Source: Symbiodinium natans
Lineage: Eukaryota > Sar > Dinophyceae > Suessiales > Symbiodiniaceae
Length of the DNA stretch: 64,000 bases
Assembly (NCBI GenBank): GCA_905221605.1
Contig: CAJNDS010002759.1
Coordinates: 50,926 to 114,925 of the forward strand
Direction of reading: 5' to 3'
Of this stretch, positions 45,900 through 63,350 are shown one piece after another (position 1 is the first letter of the stretch; each line of letters starts with the position of its first letter). Position numbers and translations under genes: made by a program. Below the pieces are notes generated by a model that had not been told where the DNA came from, searched no databases, and saw nothing but the letters and a program-made list of their open reading frames with translations.

Positions 45900-48260
45900 A
45901 CCTAAGCGTGTCGAGTTTGGGTGGAGGGGAAGAAATCAGGCTGTTTTTCTTCTCCTGATGGGCCGTAAGCGGCTGACTCAAGGTGTGGGGGCTTGGGATT
46001 CAATGTGCGTTGTGTCGACGTCTTGTGGTTGCGGTGTTCCAAGATGCTTCGGGTGTTCCAATTCAGGGAGTGTGAGGGCAATTCAGTGATGCTACTATGC
46101 TGAAGGGTCGTGTTTCACCCAAACGGAATCGAGCCGAACGTGCACGAGCCGGTACGTAGCCCTTGCAAAGTGTTAACGCAAATCCCCTTTCATGGATCCC
46201 GAAAAAGCCTGAACCCCAAAATGCGCCCCCAGAAGCCGGCAGACGAAAATAGATCACTAAACGGCAAAGTTGACCATTGCCTCGCCGCTTCTGTGGAGAG
46301 TCGAATCCCTCAAGTCCCTCAAGCGCCTAAACCCGCACATTTTTTCGGATCCATCTTAGCGGGTGCACCTGAGCAGTGGTTGACTGGGGAGATAGGCAGC
46401 ACAGTCTCCTGTCGCAGTCAATCGCTGAGCAACTGTCCAAGCTGATGTGGCAGACACCAGGAATTGGGTGTGAGTCCCGGAGCCTGGCGGCTTTGCTACG
46501 TCTTTTAATTTGCATGGCAGGCCGTTCCTATTGGAGCTGAGCTTCCCAACCCCCCAAACCAACACAAATGAATTTTTACTGGAGCATAGTCAAAGAGCGA
46601 GAGTTTGCATCACCTTGCCCAGACTTCATCTCGCGGCCTCGCTGTTGCTTCCCCTTAAAGGGGCGCGCTTAAGGCTTAAGAGGCTGCCCAGCCACACTGC
46701 TGCTTCCTTTTGGGTTCAGGGCCTGGGGCTTAGGGCTTGCATAGGACGGCTTCTTGTCTCACGGCTCTTCTTTATCACTGATCGTATTTCTTCCCTAGCC
46801 TTAGCTAAGCTCTGAAGGTCCAACCCATCCAGCGTGCCTGGGCAGTGTCAAACGCGAAGAACGTCGAAGAAAGGGCTTCAGGGCGTCGCAGGGCTTCTGC
46901 GCGTCTTGGGGTGCTAGGGCAATTTTTTCTCGTTGACATGAAAGTCTTCCTGTGAGCCTTGGGGACTTGGGGACCGTGATCAGCATGAGCCTGAAGCTTT
47001 GCGCGGTTGCGACGTTGGCCCCAGGGCCTGCCGGCCCCACTGAGCAAGGCTGCAACCTCAATGTTCCAAGAGTGCCCCTGAGCTGGGCTTTGCAATTGCA
47101 GAGCAAACCACCAGAGAAATCTTCCCGTAGCCGCAATGGCACCTTGCCGGCCGTGTCCAGCGCCCTCGCCGCCAGCCGCAGGGCCCGTGGGCGATGCCGG
47201 GGATCTGGACTGGTCGCAGGGGTTCACACATGTTCAAACATGTTCACGCATGTTCACACCAACAGGTTCAGCATTTTGGCTTGGGATGTGGCTTGCATTC
47301 GAAGTTTCTTTTGTTGGTGGGCTTGGTTGGCTTAGGCACTTAAGCAGCAGCAGGATGCGGTGGGCGAGATTTCCGGAGCATATTTGCGGACATTAGGCCA
47401 ATGCCTAATGGTGGGGCGTCGTAGCGTTGCATCTTGCATTGTGGGCCCTCATGCACAGCCCCCGCTTTGGGGGCGCATATCTAGAGTGTCTAGAGCGCTT
47501 GAAAAAGAGATCTTCCAGCGCGAAAGGCTGGGACGGGGTCCGGAAGCATCTTGAAACCCATTGAATCCCTTGGCCCTCTGCCAATTGGATTCATTGATTC
47601 GTTCTGGCATTTAGAACTTTTGTTTGAGGACTCGAACTCACCACAAGAGTTATGGGCCGCTCTGGCGAAGCATCGCGAGGCCATGCAATTAATGCAACCT
47701 CACCTACTGACTCTGCCGAGAGTTTGGGATGACAAAGAGACGAAGGTTGTAAATGCTGGTTGAGGCATTCATCGAAGTTCTAGTTGTGAGCATGCCGGAC
47801 ATTGCCGGGCATCTGAGGGTTCACTTCAGAGCTTGCAAGCACCCCTCTCGCCCACTACTCGCACGAACTGCGCGCATTGTCCTCCTGGAACTTGCACCCC
47901 TGTCCTCCGACCGCTGTCCTCCGACCGGCGCAGAGGCGATCGAAGGCATCCGCCTGCAGCAGGCCTTTTGCTCGCGCGAGTACATAGCATAATGTGTCAG
48001 CAAATATCTGCACGCGTATGTTTTCTCTCTGAACATATCAGAGGTTAAGGCATGTTAAAGGCATGTTAAGGCACCCCAAAGTCCATGACCTTCAGAGGCG
48101 TTCTCGGGCAAACAGCTTAAGTTAGATTCCGGGATTCCGGAGTTGCGGGTGTGGAGTGTATCGGGCTAATTGTCAGGCTGACACTTTTCAAAGACTTTGC
48201 AATTCGCCCCGAAGCATGTGACGATGGAGCGACATATGCACCAAGCAAGTTCTAACAGAA
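45900..48260. other. Intergenic stretch between channels A and B
   Basis: Follows the channel A stop codon. It contains open frames up to about 140 codons on both strands and short direct repeats (ACATGTTCA at 47228-47265). No frame has a recognisable motif. Part of the right end may hold unrecognised N-terminal exons of channel B. Confidence 0.4.
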
Positions 48261-48273
48261 AGACGTTCTCAAG

Positions 48274-48348
48274 CTCTGACGATGTGCAGCTGGAGGCCAG
48301 CGTTCTTCAGTCACTGTCGGAGATGGAGGATGCGCATGTTTTCGGAGG
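48274..48348 (+). CDS. Candidate N-terminal exon of channel B
   Basis: Bounded by an AG acceptor (TTCTCAAG) and a GT donor (GGAGG then GTGTGAG). The frame reads SDDVQLEASVLQSLSEMEDA and then HVFGG. The composition is coding-like, and the position 0.9 kb upstream of the next channel B exon fits a cytoplasmic N-terminal region. There is no family match. Confidence 0.35.
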
Positions 48349-49201
48349 GTGTGAGAGGCCTACTGCGCATAAGAGCTCCCCTAAGCCTGTCCTGCAAGGC
48401 TCTTGAACGGACACCGAGCGACCCCCCAAGCATAAAACGCACCTCGTTCGTTTCGTTCGTTGCGGAGGACACATGGCTACAATCTCAGATGGTCCTTCAA
48501 GGACGGCTGGAAGGGTTTTGAAGGGGTCGCGCGAGTCCTTCACAGAGCTGCCAGGTGCAAAACCCCTTGGAGATCCCTGGACCCCATAGACTCCCATAAA
48601 CTCCATAGACCTCAAAGGACCTGCTATGGATTGAGGGCCCCTTAAGTCAGGAATACTCGGCCGGCTGGGCGAGGCCGATGCTTTGCAGGAGACGCAGATG
48701 CATTTTTCCTTGTTTGAGTTCTTGCGCCGCACTTGGGGGGGGGGGGGCTCTCGTAGAGGACGCGGCCTGGCCCAGACTTGGCGACCAGGGCCCGGCCGAT
48801 GCGAATGCGGAGTGTGCGGGAACTGCGGAGAACGGAGCGAACGGAGCAGCTCGGCATACAGAAACCATCTCCCGCCCCAATGGGTTTGGGGGGGGGGGGG
48901 GGCTTGTGGGGATCCTGAAGTGGTGTTTTTTTGGTCATTCTTCTTGGGAGGTTTGGGGGCTTGTCACAGAAAAGGCTTCAACAGGCCCAAGCTTCGATGA
49001 CAAGGATTCTGAAGCCGTTGCGGCCCCCGGTGCAAGCTTTGAAGCTTTGACGGGCAAGCTGCACCCAACTGGGGTCTTGGCAGGGCGTGTGGGCTGGCAA
49101 CCCGCGCTGGCCTTCCTTGGTTTTGATTCTGAGTTTTCTCGAGCTTGTGCCGCCTCAATCGAGATGGCTGAGTGACAGCGAGCCCAAACCTGCTTGGCAG
49201 C

Positions 49202-54556
<5,355 letters not shown>

Positions 54557-57500
54557 GGGACGGCCGCTACGAGCCTGTGGGAGTCAACTCTGAAAAGGTA
54601 GATGCGAGTAAGGCAGAGTGTTTTTGTTTGGTGTCCGTGCCCACAGAGAACTTTCCAGAACCTTAGGGCAAAATCCTACACTCCTGAATGCTTATAGAGC
54701 TTCTGATCTCGAAGCCCTTTCCTGCCAGGACGTCAAAGGCTTCCCGCCCCAGTTGAAGGGGCTGGCTGCTGTCCCTTCTACGAACAGACACACCTGGGCG
54801 GAGATGCGCCCGGCAAAGAGGCTTTCTTGATCCTCTGTGCGAGCTAACGACTGTCTGTACGGCATAGGCTCGAAGGCCCAGCGGCCTAGAAGCCCATGCC
54901 CTACAGGTTTTCGAGCTCCACAGGCCCTAAGGGCCTGAGGGCTCCGGTCTTGCCATAGAGAAATCTATGCCAAGCTATGCCGCATTGTTTTTGTTGGGAG
55001 GGATGTGAAATCTCCCCTGTGTCGTTATCCGGCTTGCCCGGCTGCCGGACTTCCCTGACAGGTTGGCGGCTCGAAAGTGAGAAGCCGTTTCCGAGAGCGG
55101 AAGGGAAGCGCAACGGGCGTTCGCCGTCACGCGGAGCTGACAGTCCGCCCTTTGCGCTTTCCTCACCGAGCCGCGTCAAGACTTAAATGTTGAAGACCGT
55201 GCAGAACAGGGGGGCAAACCGATGCGAGATTTGAAGAGAGCCAAGCTGTAGGTCCTCAGGGGAACATAGGGGAACATTGAAAAGCCCCTGCTGCCGCTGC
55301 CCAGAACCTATTGCACCACGCATGTGGCCAGGTGCCTGAGGAGACCAACGGCACCACTGTGGTCCGCTTGGATGGCGCAGGTCAGAGCCCGGACAACGAG
55401 GATTGGAATCTGAGCAGGGCATCCGAGGTTGTTTTGGGTCCAGGTCTTTGTGATCTCAGAACCAGTGAGCGAGTTGAGTGAACAGGGAGCCCCACTAAAT
55501 CACCAGTACCCAGAAAATCGAGCACGCGACCTCCAAGACAGTCGTTCCCAATCTGATTAATCGTAGTTACCAAGACCGAAAGAGTGGCAACTGCTGAGCT
55601 GGAGGAGGACCTGCAGGGCATCGCGGACGCCCAGCCGGTAACTTCGACTCAAAAAAGGGGGGGAACAAGAGCAGTAGCGTCCTACCGCTTCACTCCGCAG
55701 TAACCAGTAGGCCCAGCTGAGGTTGTGCTTGTGATGCAAACTTGCAGCCACGATGCGCCCTATGGGGAGCACTTCCGGGTGCAGGCGCCGGAAGTCTTGA
55801 AAGTCTGCGGCGCGAGAAGTAGGTACAGGAGGGTTCTCGTTCGGTTTCTCATGCTGGGAGATGGAAGTTCTTGGCTGGGCGAGGTTTCCCTGTTTGTTGC
55901 TTTCGCCTTTGTGAGCCTGCGCGCATCTCAGGGCCCCGACCTTTTGCCGTTTCTATTGACCGTCCAGGAATCACTTGTCACGACCATGGCCAGCTTGAGT
56001 GGCCCCATGAAACTCGGAAGGAGACCCTGCGCTTCGTGCGTGTGGACAAGGGGGTGGAGCTGCAGCGCTGGGTCGAGGTGATTTGGGTCAAGGCCGTCGA
56101 TGCATGTCGATGTCAAGGGGGGGTTCCAGGCTTTTGGTTGAAAGGAGTTTTTGGTCTTGGGTTTCTTGGGTTCGGGTGTGGATGTGGATCGCTCGGTTCC
56201 CTTCCCCCTCAAGCCCAACCTCCCGGGCCCCCCGGCTCCAACCTTTGAAGCTTCCAAAAATGGCGGTACATTGTCAGTAATTGTCAGCTCCGCTCAGTCC
56301 CTGCCCTGGGCTTTGGGAGCCCTCCGCCGCATCATCGAGACGAAGACCGTGACTGGGGCTGAAGAGGCGCAGCATGGCGCAGAAGAACACTTCTGGCTTT
56401 TTTGGGGACACCAGTTTGAGGGATGTCTTGGAGGGTTTCGAGAGGGCCTTTCTGGGCCTTTTGTGGCCCCAACTCAAAGGGCTGTTAGGGTTCATTGAGC
56501 GGCCGCTCAAGCCCAGATGGGGCAGCCCATGGATTCAGGGCATGCGCGAGAAAGCTGACTAGAAGATCCCTATAGGACATCCTCAGACTCCTCCGACAGC
56601 TTCGCGGATTTCCAGGTGTCCCATCTTGGCAGCCGTAAGAGTTCTCACTGCAAACTCCGCTTACCAGCTTTACGCACAAAGCTTCAGGACCTGGAGGATG
56701 GAAGGGCATGAGGGGGCTCTGGTCATAGTTATCATAATGCAGGGTCGAACTATGTTGAACTCTCGAAATCGGGTTAAGGGCCCAACGACTAATCCGTAAA
56801 CGTTCCTGCCTTGATTGTCCGGAACGGCGCCAGGCGCAAGGTGACATCGTCCGTATCATCCAGCAGGCACTCACAGCTGCCCACAGCGTTGGAATGGGAT
56901 GGACAGTAGCCGTAGCCCTGGGAGATGCTTGCGCACTTGACCCGCATCTGTGATTCTAGCAGTCTGTGGTGGGGCGATTGTTTGTTTGCAGGCCATCGAC
57001 CACGCTGCAACGTAGCAGTGAGAGATGGCAATCCGAATGTGCCTGTACCTCCCTCTTGCAAGCAAGCAGTTAACAGTCAAGGTTTGATTTGACCCATTTC
57101 ATTTTGACCATGCCTTTCCTGTGAATTTTTTCTAGAGAACCTAAGATAGACTTTGGGCACATGCGTGGAGGTCCCCGATGCCTGGACACCCAAAACTGCT
57201 CTAGATTCTAGATCCTTGGCTCCCACTTATTAGGTGGAAGAAAAAGCCGGGATCGGGGAGCTAATGAGACGTTCTTCTCAAGCCCGGCCTATACAATCGA
57301 GGTGAGCTGACACTAACATGATGGTTGCGCGGCTTTTGGGCCACGGTTGTACTGTAGGATCGGACTTAGGCGTTTGAGTCCTCCGAGCAGAGCCTTTTGC
57401 TTGATGCCTTCCCCGTGTACTTGGGGTGTTGACAAGGAGATGAGCATCTGAGCCTGCATCTCATCTATCTGAATCTATCTTGCACGACTAGTTGAGGCAA

Positions 57501-59380
57501 CTCACTGCCTGCTCAACGATCGAGGACACGCGCCATCCTCGTCCCACAGGGAAGGCATTCGTTGGGGCCACGTGTAAATGACCATCGCTCTCCACGGCGG
57601 AAAAGGACACTCGAACTGCCAAGATGTGGCATGGTAGGATCGTGGAATGTCAGGGTTTCGGGCTTCGGGTACCGCAGCGCATTGGGCCTCTGATTGGGAC
57701 TCCCTCAGGGTCGCCATGTTTTACAGCGACTTCATAGGTTTTCATACTGTCCATGATGCAATAAGCTAGCGCCCCAAGAATCCGCGTTCCGCAGTGTTCT
57801 CTGCATAGCACCTTCCACAATTCCAAATTTGGGGTTTAAGACTTTCTGAGACTGGCCACTTCAACTTCTCCCCCACAAACATGTAGAAGTGTGGAATGTG
57901 AAATGTAGCGGTCAGGGCCCCCCAAACAATGTGGAGTTATCGAATCTGGAGCAGGGGCTGCAACACGTCTTTAAAAGTTTTTGAAATCACTACGTGTCAA
58001 AACAAGGCCTCCGCAGCATCCCTGTCTGGAGACCTAGGATGTGGGCAGCAAGAGAGCTGAAGGATGTTGGGGCGCTGGGGCTTGTCTGTGTTGTAAACGC
58101 CGTCCGTGGCACTCGACAAGAAGAATCATGTCACCGTCAGGTGCTAGCCGGGTCTTTCGACTGAGTGTGCTGAGGGGCCTTGGCATCGTTCCTTTGCATT
58201 ACCTGCAGCGTTCAATGCAGCGCTCGATGAAACCGCCGACCACACTGACCACACCAGACCACACCAGACCACACCACAACCTCCATGTCTCCTACTGAGT
58301 CCTAGCAAGTCCTATACCCCAGACTTTTTCAGTCCTACCCGTACTACTATGTTGGGGCAAGTCTTGGGAGCGCGAGACACCCTGCGGCGCGACACATGCA
58401 GGGCCCCGGCTGTGCGCTGCGTGCCTTGGCGCGGCTGAGAACGCAGATCGGCTTTAAGGCACATTTCTGGGTGTGTTGCCTCGAAGATCCCGATATCATA
58501 GCTCCCAATACGAGAATGAATCAGCGTAGCTTCGGCTGCAAGAACACCTGGGAATGGAAGGATCTAGGTTTGGGCTCTGAGGTTGTAGGGGTTGAGGGTT
58601 GCTTCTACGCTCATCCTTTCAGCTTCTCTCGCCTCCGGGTCTGGGGGGATGAGGATGGCGGCTTCGAGGAGCGCGCATCATAGGAAGACGAATCTGTAAG
58701 AAGGCTCTTGTGGATGTCCCAGGATGGGCTTCGTGCCGCCCTCAGAAGTAGGCGTAGGCGTTGCAGTGGGTTAGTTGGTTCGTGCCATCCTCAGAAGCAG
58801 GACAGTGAGGGGCCTGACCTATATGAGACTTGTGGAAATGCGCCAAACGGCAGTGTGGCGTCCCTGCAAGAAAACACGCCTAGGTAGCCTCAGCCCCCAA
58901 AACAGAGGAGGTGAAGGGACCCCGAAGCTCTGCCAAAAACCACCGGAGAGCACTGCGTGGCTTCAGGGCTCTGTCGTGGCCGTACCTGGCCGGCGGCCGC
59001 ATGATGAAGGCTTGTTCTTCGGGCGTGTTGTGACGTATTGTCATAGCGGCAGTGCCGCTGGATGGCTCCTGTCTTGCGTGAACACGCTACTGTAGATGTT
59101 TACATCGGGTGTTACGCCGCGTTGCAGTTGCCTGCATCCGTGGACTCGCTGAGGGCCTTCCATAGCGAAAGCTTTGGGAAGTTTATGAGTGCAGGTTGTG
59201 GCTGTTGATCCTGTTGATCAGATGAGGCCATCAAGCTGTTCCGCCGCTCCAAATGCTGATACTTTTGCCCCTGGCCCAAGCAGAGCTGAGCTGTGGGACA
59301 GAGAAGTGCTGCATCAAACCCCCACATGCCAGCAGGTGAATACCTGCTGGGACCCAGGAAGCATGTCTTGCCCAAAGATA
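54557..59380. other. Stretch downstream of channel B with scattered candidate exons
   Basis: Several short frames have coding-like composition, but I cannot join them with confidence. They include 55299-55420 (NLLHHACGQVPEETNGTTVV), 55565-55634 (TERVATAELEEDLQGIADAQ) and 56287-56370 (SLPWALGALRRIIETKTV). They could be channel B C-terminal exons or one further plus-strand gene. The rest (56500-58000) shows nothing I can support. Confidence 0.3.
55996..56079 (+). CDS. Candidate exon, unrecognised protein
   Basis: After CATGGCCAG the frame reads LEWPHETRKETLRFVRVDKG and then VELQRWVE, closed by a GT donor (GTCGAG then GTGATTTG). The charged, hydrophilic composition and the clean splice signals suggest a true exon. 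I do not recognise the family. Confidence 0.35.
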
Positions 59381-59381
59381 C

Positions 59382-59618
59382 TTGGTCTTCCGATCCCCAA
59401 GTTTAAGAAAGCAGGCCATTGCACCATCCTCAAGAAGAACTGCGCAACAAAAACAATTGCAGCACACGGAACATCTTGACCGCGACCTCTTTGACGAGAT
59501 GTTCCCGTCAGGGCTTTTACTACTTTGGACAGAGTCACCTCGCACAGCAGCCGCTGCCATGCTCGTTTGTTCCGACAGCTGCCCTGCATCCCTGCAGGTT
59601 GGGCGGCAGCAACAATAG
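59382..59618 (+). CDS. Candidate ORF or exon, unrecognised protein
   Basis: A 78-codon frame containing RTAQQKQLQHTEHLDRDLFD and then EMFPSG. The first half is coiled-coil-like and hydrophilic. There is no family match, and the ends could be splice sites. It lies between channel B and channel C. Confidence 0.25.
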   Translation: MVFRSPSLRKQAIAPSSRRTAQQKQLQHTEHLDRDLFDEMFPSGLLLLWTESPRTAAAAMLVCSDSCPASLQVGRQQQ

Positions 59619-59873
59619 CTCAAACTCAAACGCCAACGCCCCTGAAGTATGGCCCTGAATTTCGATGCCGTGACACCCAGCCGCTCCCAAGTAGCACCTC
59701 AAAGTGTGGCAAAGTGCCAGTCGCATTGAACCCTGGTGAGACCGACATCGATCAACATCGATAAACATTTTCGGCTGTTGCACCTGTTTCAGCCTGTAGG
59801 AACATGCTTCTGGACGGCCTATTCGGCCGACGGATCAGCTGCCTCCAGAGGCAACAGCCAGAACAAGAGTTGA

Positions 59874-60227
59874 GTGAGATCCGAGTCACGTAAGTTTGGT
59901 GGGGGTTTTTGGTTGGACCAAAAGCCGCGGAAAGTTCCGGCAGCCCTCGCCTTCGGCGAGAAAGGCCCGGGGTGGAGCAAACCTAGGAAGTCTTGCGAAG
60001 CATCTCTTGAAATCCCCAGGCCTGTCAAGGCAAAGAAGATGGGCCCAAGGGGATCCCCCAAGAAAACGGGGCGAAATGCTTTGGAGGCCCAGGAGCTGAT
60101 GAAGCTCTTGGCGCGCCCCCAGGAGGCCCTGGTAGGCCTCAAGCGCCAGCAGGCCGGCACCCAATTCTGGACCAGTTGCATGGCTGACTCGGCTTCCTGC
60201 GTCGAAAGCAGGTATAGGTCCTTGTAG
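59874..60227 (+). CDS. Candidate ORF or exon, unrecognised protein
   Basis: A 117-codon frame whose second half (ALEAQELMKLLARPQEALVG, then LKRQQAGTQFW) has coding-like composition. A neighbouring frame at 60345-60440 (FAVEAAVQAALWQMEESLAR) could be a following exon. Neither is recognisable. Confidence 0.25.
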   Translation: MRSESRKFGGGFWLDQKPRKVPAALAFGEKGPGWSKPRKSCEASLEIPRPVKAKKMGPRGSPKKTGRNALEAQELMKLLARPQEALVGLKRQQAGTQFWTSCMADSASCVESRYRSL

Positions 60228-60449
60228 GGTTCCGAGACTGCTGTGGCACGTGCTTGAGGAAGGTGCACCTTTTTTTCTCCGCTCGTAAGCACCTGGCATT
60301 GTGGGCTTCATCCGAATCTTTTCGGCTGTTTCGGGTTCGCGCCTTTGCTCTCTTTCGCTGTGGAGGCAGCTGTCCAAGCAGCACTGTGGCAGATGGAGGA
60401 GTCCTTGGCAAGGCCATCTGTAGGACTTGAAGTACGGTGTAAAGGAACA

Positions 60450-62310
60450 TTCAGACGCAGGCCAGGTACAGCCACAAGGTCCTTGGGGGTTCCTTGTGTG
60501 ACTTGGACTCCGGACTCCACTTCTGGACACCACAAGCGGCACACCCAGTTGGGCCGAACGTCCACTGAGTTGACCATTGGAGTGGAACAGACTTGGAATT
60601 TGCTGTGGGTTCTTCATAGCAGCCGAAGTTTCGTTTGTTGCCTGTTTGCATTTGTGTGTCTTGGCTCGGTTGGTTTTGCCGTTGCCGTTGGATCTGAAGC
60701 CCAATCGTCAGACAACGCCGCGGTCCCAAACGTAAACGCTTTTCTTGTTCACAAAGCATCCCGCGCAATAAAGGGCATTGTACCACACCAAGACCTTCAA
60801 TATACTTTGCAGTAGTTTAAAGCAAAATGTTCTGTTATTGTTGGGACTGTCCCAAGATCGGAAGACCCGCAGATGGAAGGAAAGGTTCCCACGAAACCTG
60901 CGCACTCCCGCAACTACTCCGACTCCCACATCTACCGCTGCTTACAGGTCTCAGTCTGCCTTGACCCGCTTTTCGCAGTCGTGGCAGGCAATCCGCGAAT
61001 TTTTCGGATTGCTCGGCTGTGGGTTTGAAGTTTCGATGGTCTGCTATCTCCTTCAACCCGGTGGAACTCGAGGTTCTTTGAAATTCAGCCCAAAGAGGGC
61101 GCATGCCTCCCTCCTTCCCTCTTGCTGGCGCAGGAGAGGCAGGCAAGCGCACTTGACCAACTTGATCAGAGTTATCAACGCCAAGGAGTTCAGGCAGGGT
61201 TGACGGGGTGTCGTGGGAAGATTCCTGGTTGCTTCTTGGTGACAACTGTGGTTTCTTTCGCTTGGTCTTTGGAGGGCCTCAAGATCGCTCAAACTCCTTT
61301 GAAGCGGGGTTGGGCTGCTGTGCCATGTTGATTCAGTTGATGTTATAAGGCATGGAGGCGCTGCTGCCTCGATAGCGGGGGGGGGGGGGGGGGCAAAAGG
61401 AACTACCTGCAACTACTTGTACCTAGATTCCACCATAACCAATTGTGGGCCTTGTTAAACCGATCATTCCCTGATTTGTGTACGCGCTCATGGGCCTGCA
61501 GAGGAGGGAGAGAGGGAGGGAGGGAGAGAGGGAGAGAGGGAGGGAGGTAGGGAGGGAGAGAGAGGGGGAGGGAGGGAGGGACAGAGGGAGAGAGGGAGAG
61601 AGGGGTGAGTTGGTCGTTTTGCTGAGTGGCTTGTCTTTCCCCAAACGGCAAGAGCCTGCCTAGGGCGGGGTCCCGGGGGGGCCTCCTAATGGATGGGTGC
61701 ATCGGGGTCTGGCAGGGGGCGATGTTCGGTTTTACCTACGTCCAAGGATTTGTCAGGTCTTTCGAAAGCCACTGATAGACTGATGGCTTGGGAGCACATG
61801 TGCAGGCTGTTCCTAGTGCTGAGCTTGCTTGTTGTTCCTTGGCCAGGTCTCCGTGGTGGAGGCCAGGACAGCTGGGCACGGCACCACTTGCCAGTGTGTC
61901 GGTGTCATCTCTTACATCCTTGGCGCAAGTCCTTAAATGAAAAAGACGAGTCAAATTCGAGTCTCTCAATTCGAGTCACCTTCGCGTGAGCGTTCAAAGA
62001 TCCACAGGCCGAAGCATCCGGAGCCGATGGTGTCGAAGAGACGGCGGAGGATGCCCAGTGCTGCCCAGGGCTGGGGGGGCAGAGCCCTGCAAGAGGTCGA
62101 TTAGCAGCTTAGCACCGTGCTCTTCTATCGCTTTGTTCCCATCGCCTGGAGGAGAAGGAGAAGAAGACACACCTCGAGGATCTGGCCCCCTGGCTGACTC
62201 TGGCTTTCAGAAGCGAAGTCAAGAGAAGCATGGGAAGACTTCAGGCTGAGGCGCTGAGTTGAGGCGAACCCCAACGTTTAGGGGAGAGTCGAATCCCTCA
62301 AGGCATTGTA
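60450..62310. other. Unannotated stretch before channel C
   Basis: Holds a poly-G run at 61377-61393 and a GGGA/GAGA repeat at 61500-61605. Open frames of up to about 140 codons occur on both strands without motifs. Nothing here can be supported as a gene. Confidence 0.45.
61500..61605. repeat. GGGA/GAGA microsatellite
   Basis: Purine-only repeat of GGGA and GAGA units, about 105 nt, preceded by a poly-G run about 110 nt upstream. Confidence 0.9.
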
Positions 62311-62313
62311 AGA

Positions 62314-63350
62314 AGTTGCTTCCCGCATGACCTTGAGTCTGAGGATGCATCGATCAACCCGCACACCCGCCGCCTCCTGAAGAAAGTCCGGGAGCATACC
62401 ACCATGCAGAGTCTGTCTCTGAATATGCAAAGGTCTAAGGCTTGCGGCTTCCAGGGGGAAAGGTTAAAGCGTGTCCGGCTTAGCTCTAGCGCGTTCCGAC
62501 CAGTACTACAGCAAGCAGTTCAGTGCTGCAGTTCTTCAGAGAGACAGGGAGAGACTTTCAGCTCAATGAATTTCAGTTCCATGCAAGAAGTCGGGCAAGA
62601 TGCCACTTCGGACTCGGATTGTTGACGTTCCCTGACCTCAACTTCTGATCTTGTGATTTGATTTTGGCACGGTACTCTATCCGCACAATTCTTTCTGTGT
62701 CGTTCACGGTGCCTCCGTGAGCGCGTGGGGTACAGTGTCCGACCACGTTTTGATTTGCATTGATGATGGCGCGTACCTTGGGTTGATCGTAGGCCTTCAT
62801 CCACCTTAAGACGCTGCTAAGCTGCTAAGCCTCGAGCCCAAAGAGCAAATTCCCAGGAAGTCACACACCCACGAGTTGCCGCACATCTCGGAGGGCATCT
62901 GGAAGTTGCCTCTGTGCTCAAGTGATCCAGTGAACCGTTTGTGAACCACTGTACAGAAAGAACAATATGATCAATATGTCAGATGTCTGAATGTAGGGCC
63001 TGAAGCTGTGCGAAGCTGTACTGTGGGGGGCACAGCCCATTGTCTCAGGACCCAGATGTCTTGCCAGAAGTTGGTCAAGAAGGACAGGTGACGTGCTTCG
63101 AAGGAAACCTTATTTCAGAACCCCCATGCAGCCAATTCTGGTGGACTCAGGATCCAGGGCTTATGCGTCGATGGGCCTCGCAGGTTTCTTGAGGTGTTTT
63201 GGGAAACTTCGGTCGTATTGATGTGGTGGTCTGAACAGAGGGTCCGGGTGTGTAAGGGCCTGGCATCTTCAAGCCGATGTGCAGTCCGGATGCAAACTTG
63301 TGGAGGAGTGGTTCGAGTGCCTCATCTCTTTCGTCATCGTGGCCAATTCT
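62314..63350 (+). CDS. Voltage-gated cation channel, paralogue C (5' part)
   Basis: Two exons can be placed. The N-terminal exon (about 62314-62391) reads CFPHDLESEDASINPHTRRL and then LKKVR, closed by a GA donor. It aligns with channel B's N-terminal exon (NPHTRRLLKKVR against NPEIHRLLARIKK), and both end at the same place. The S1 exon (63306-63350) reads EWFECLISFVIVANS, closed by a GT donor. It aligns with S1 of A and B and ends at the same residue as in A. Transmembrane segments 2-6 must lie beyond 64000 or in exons I could not find, so whether this copy is intact is unknown. The strand and spacing continue the A-B series. Confidence 0.7.
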
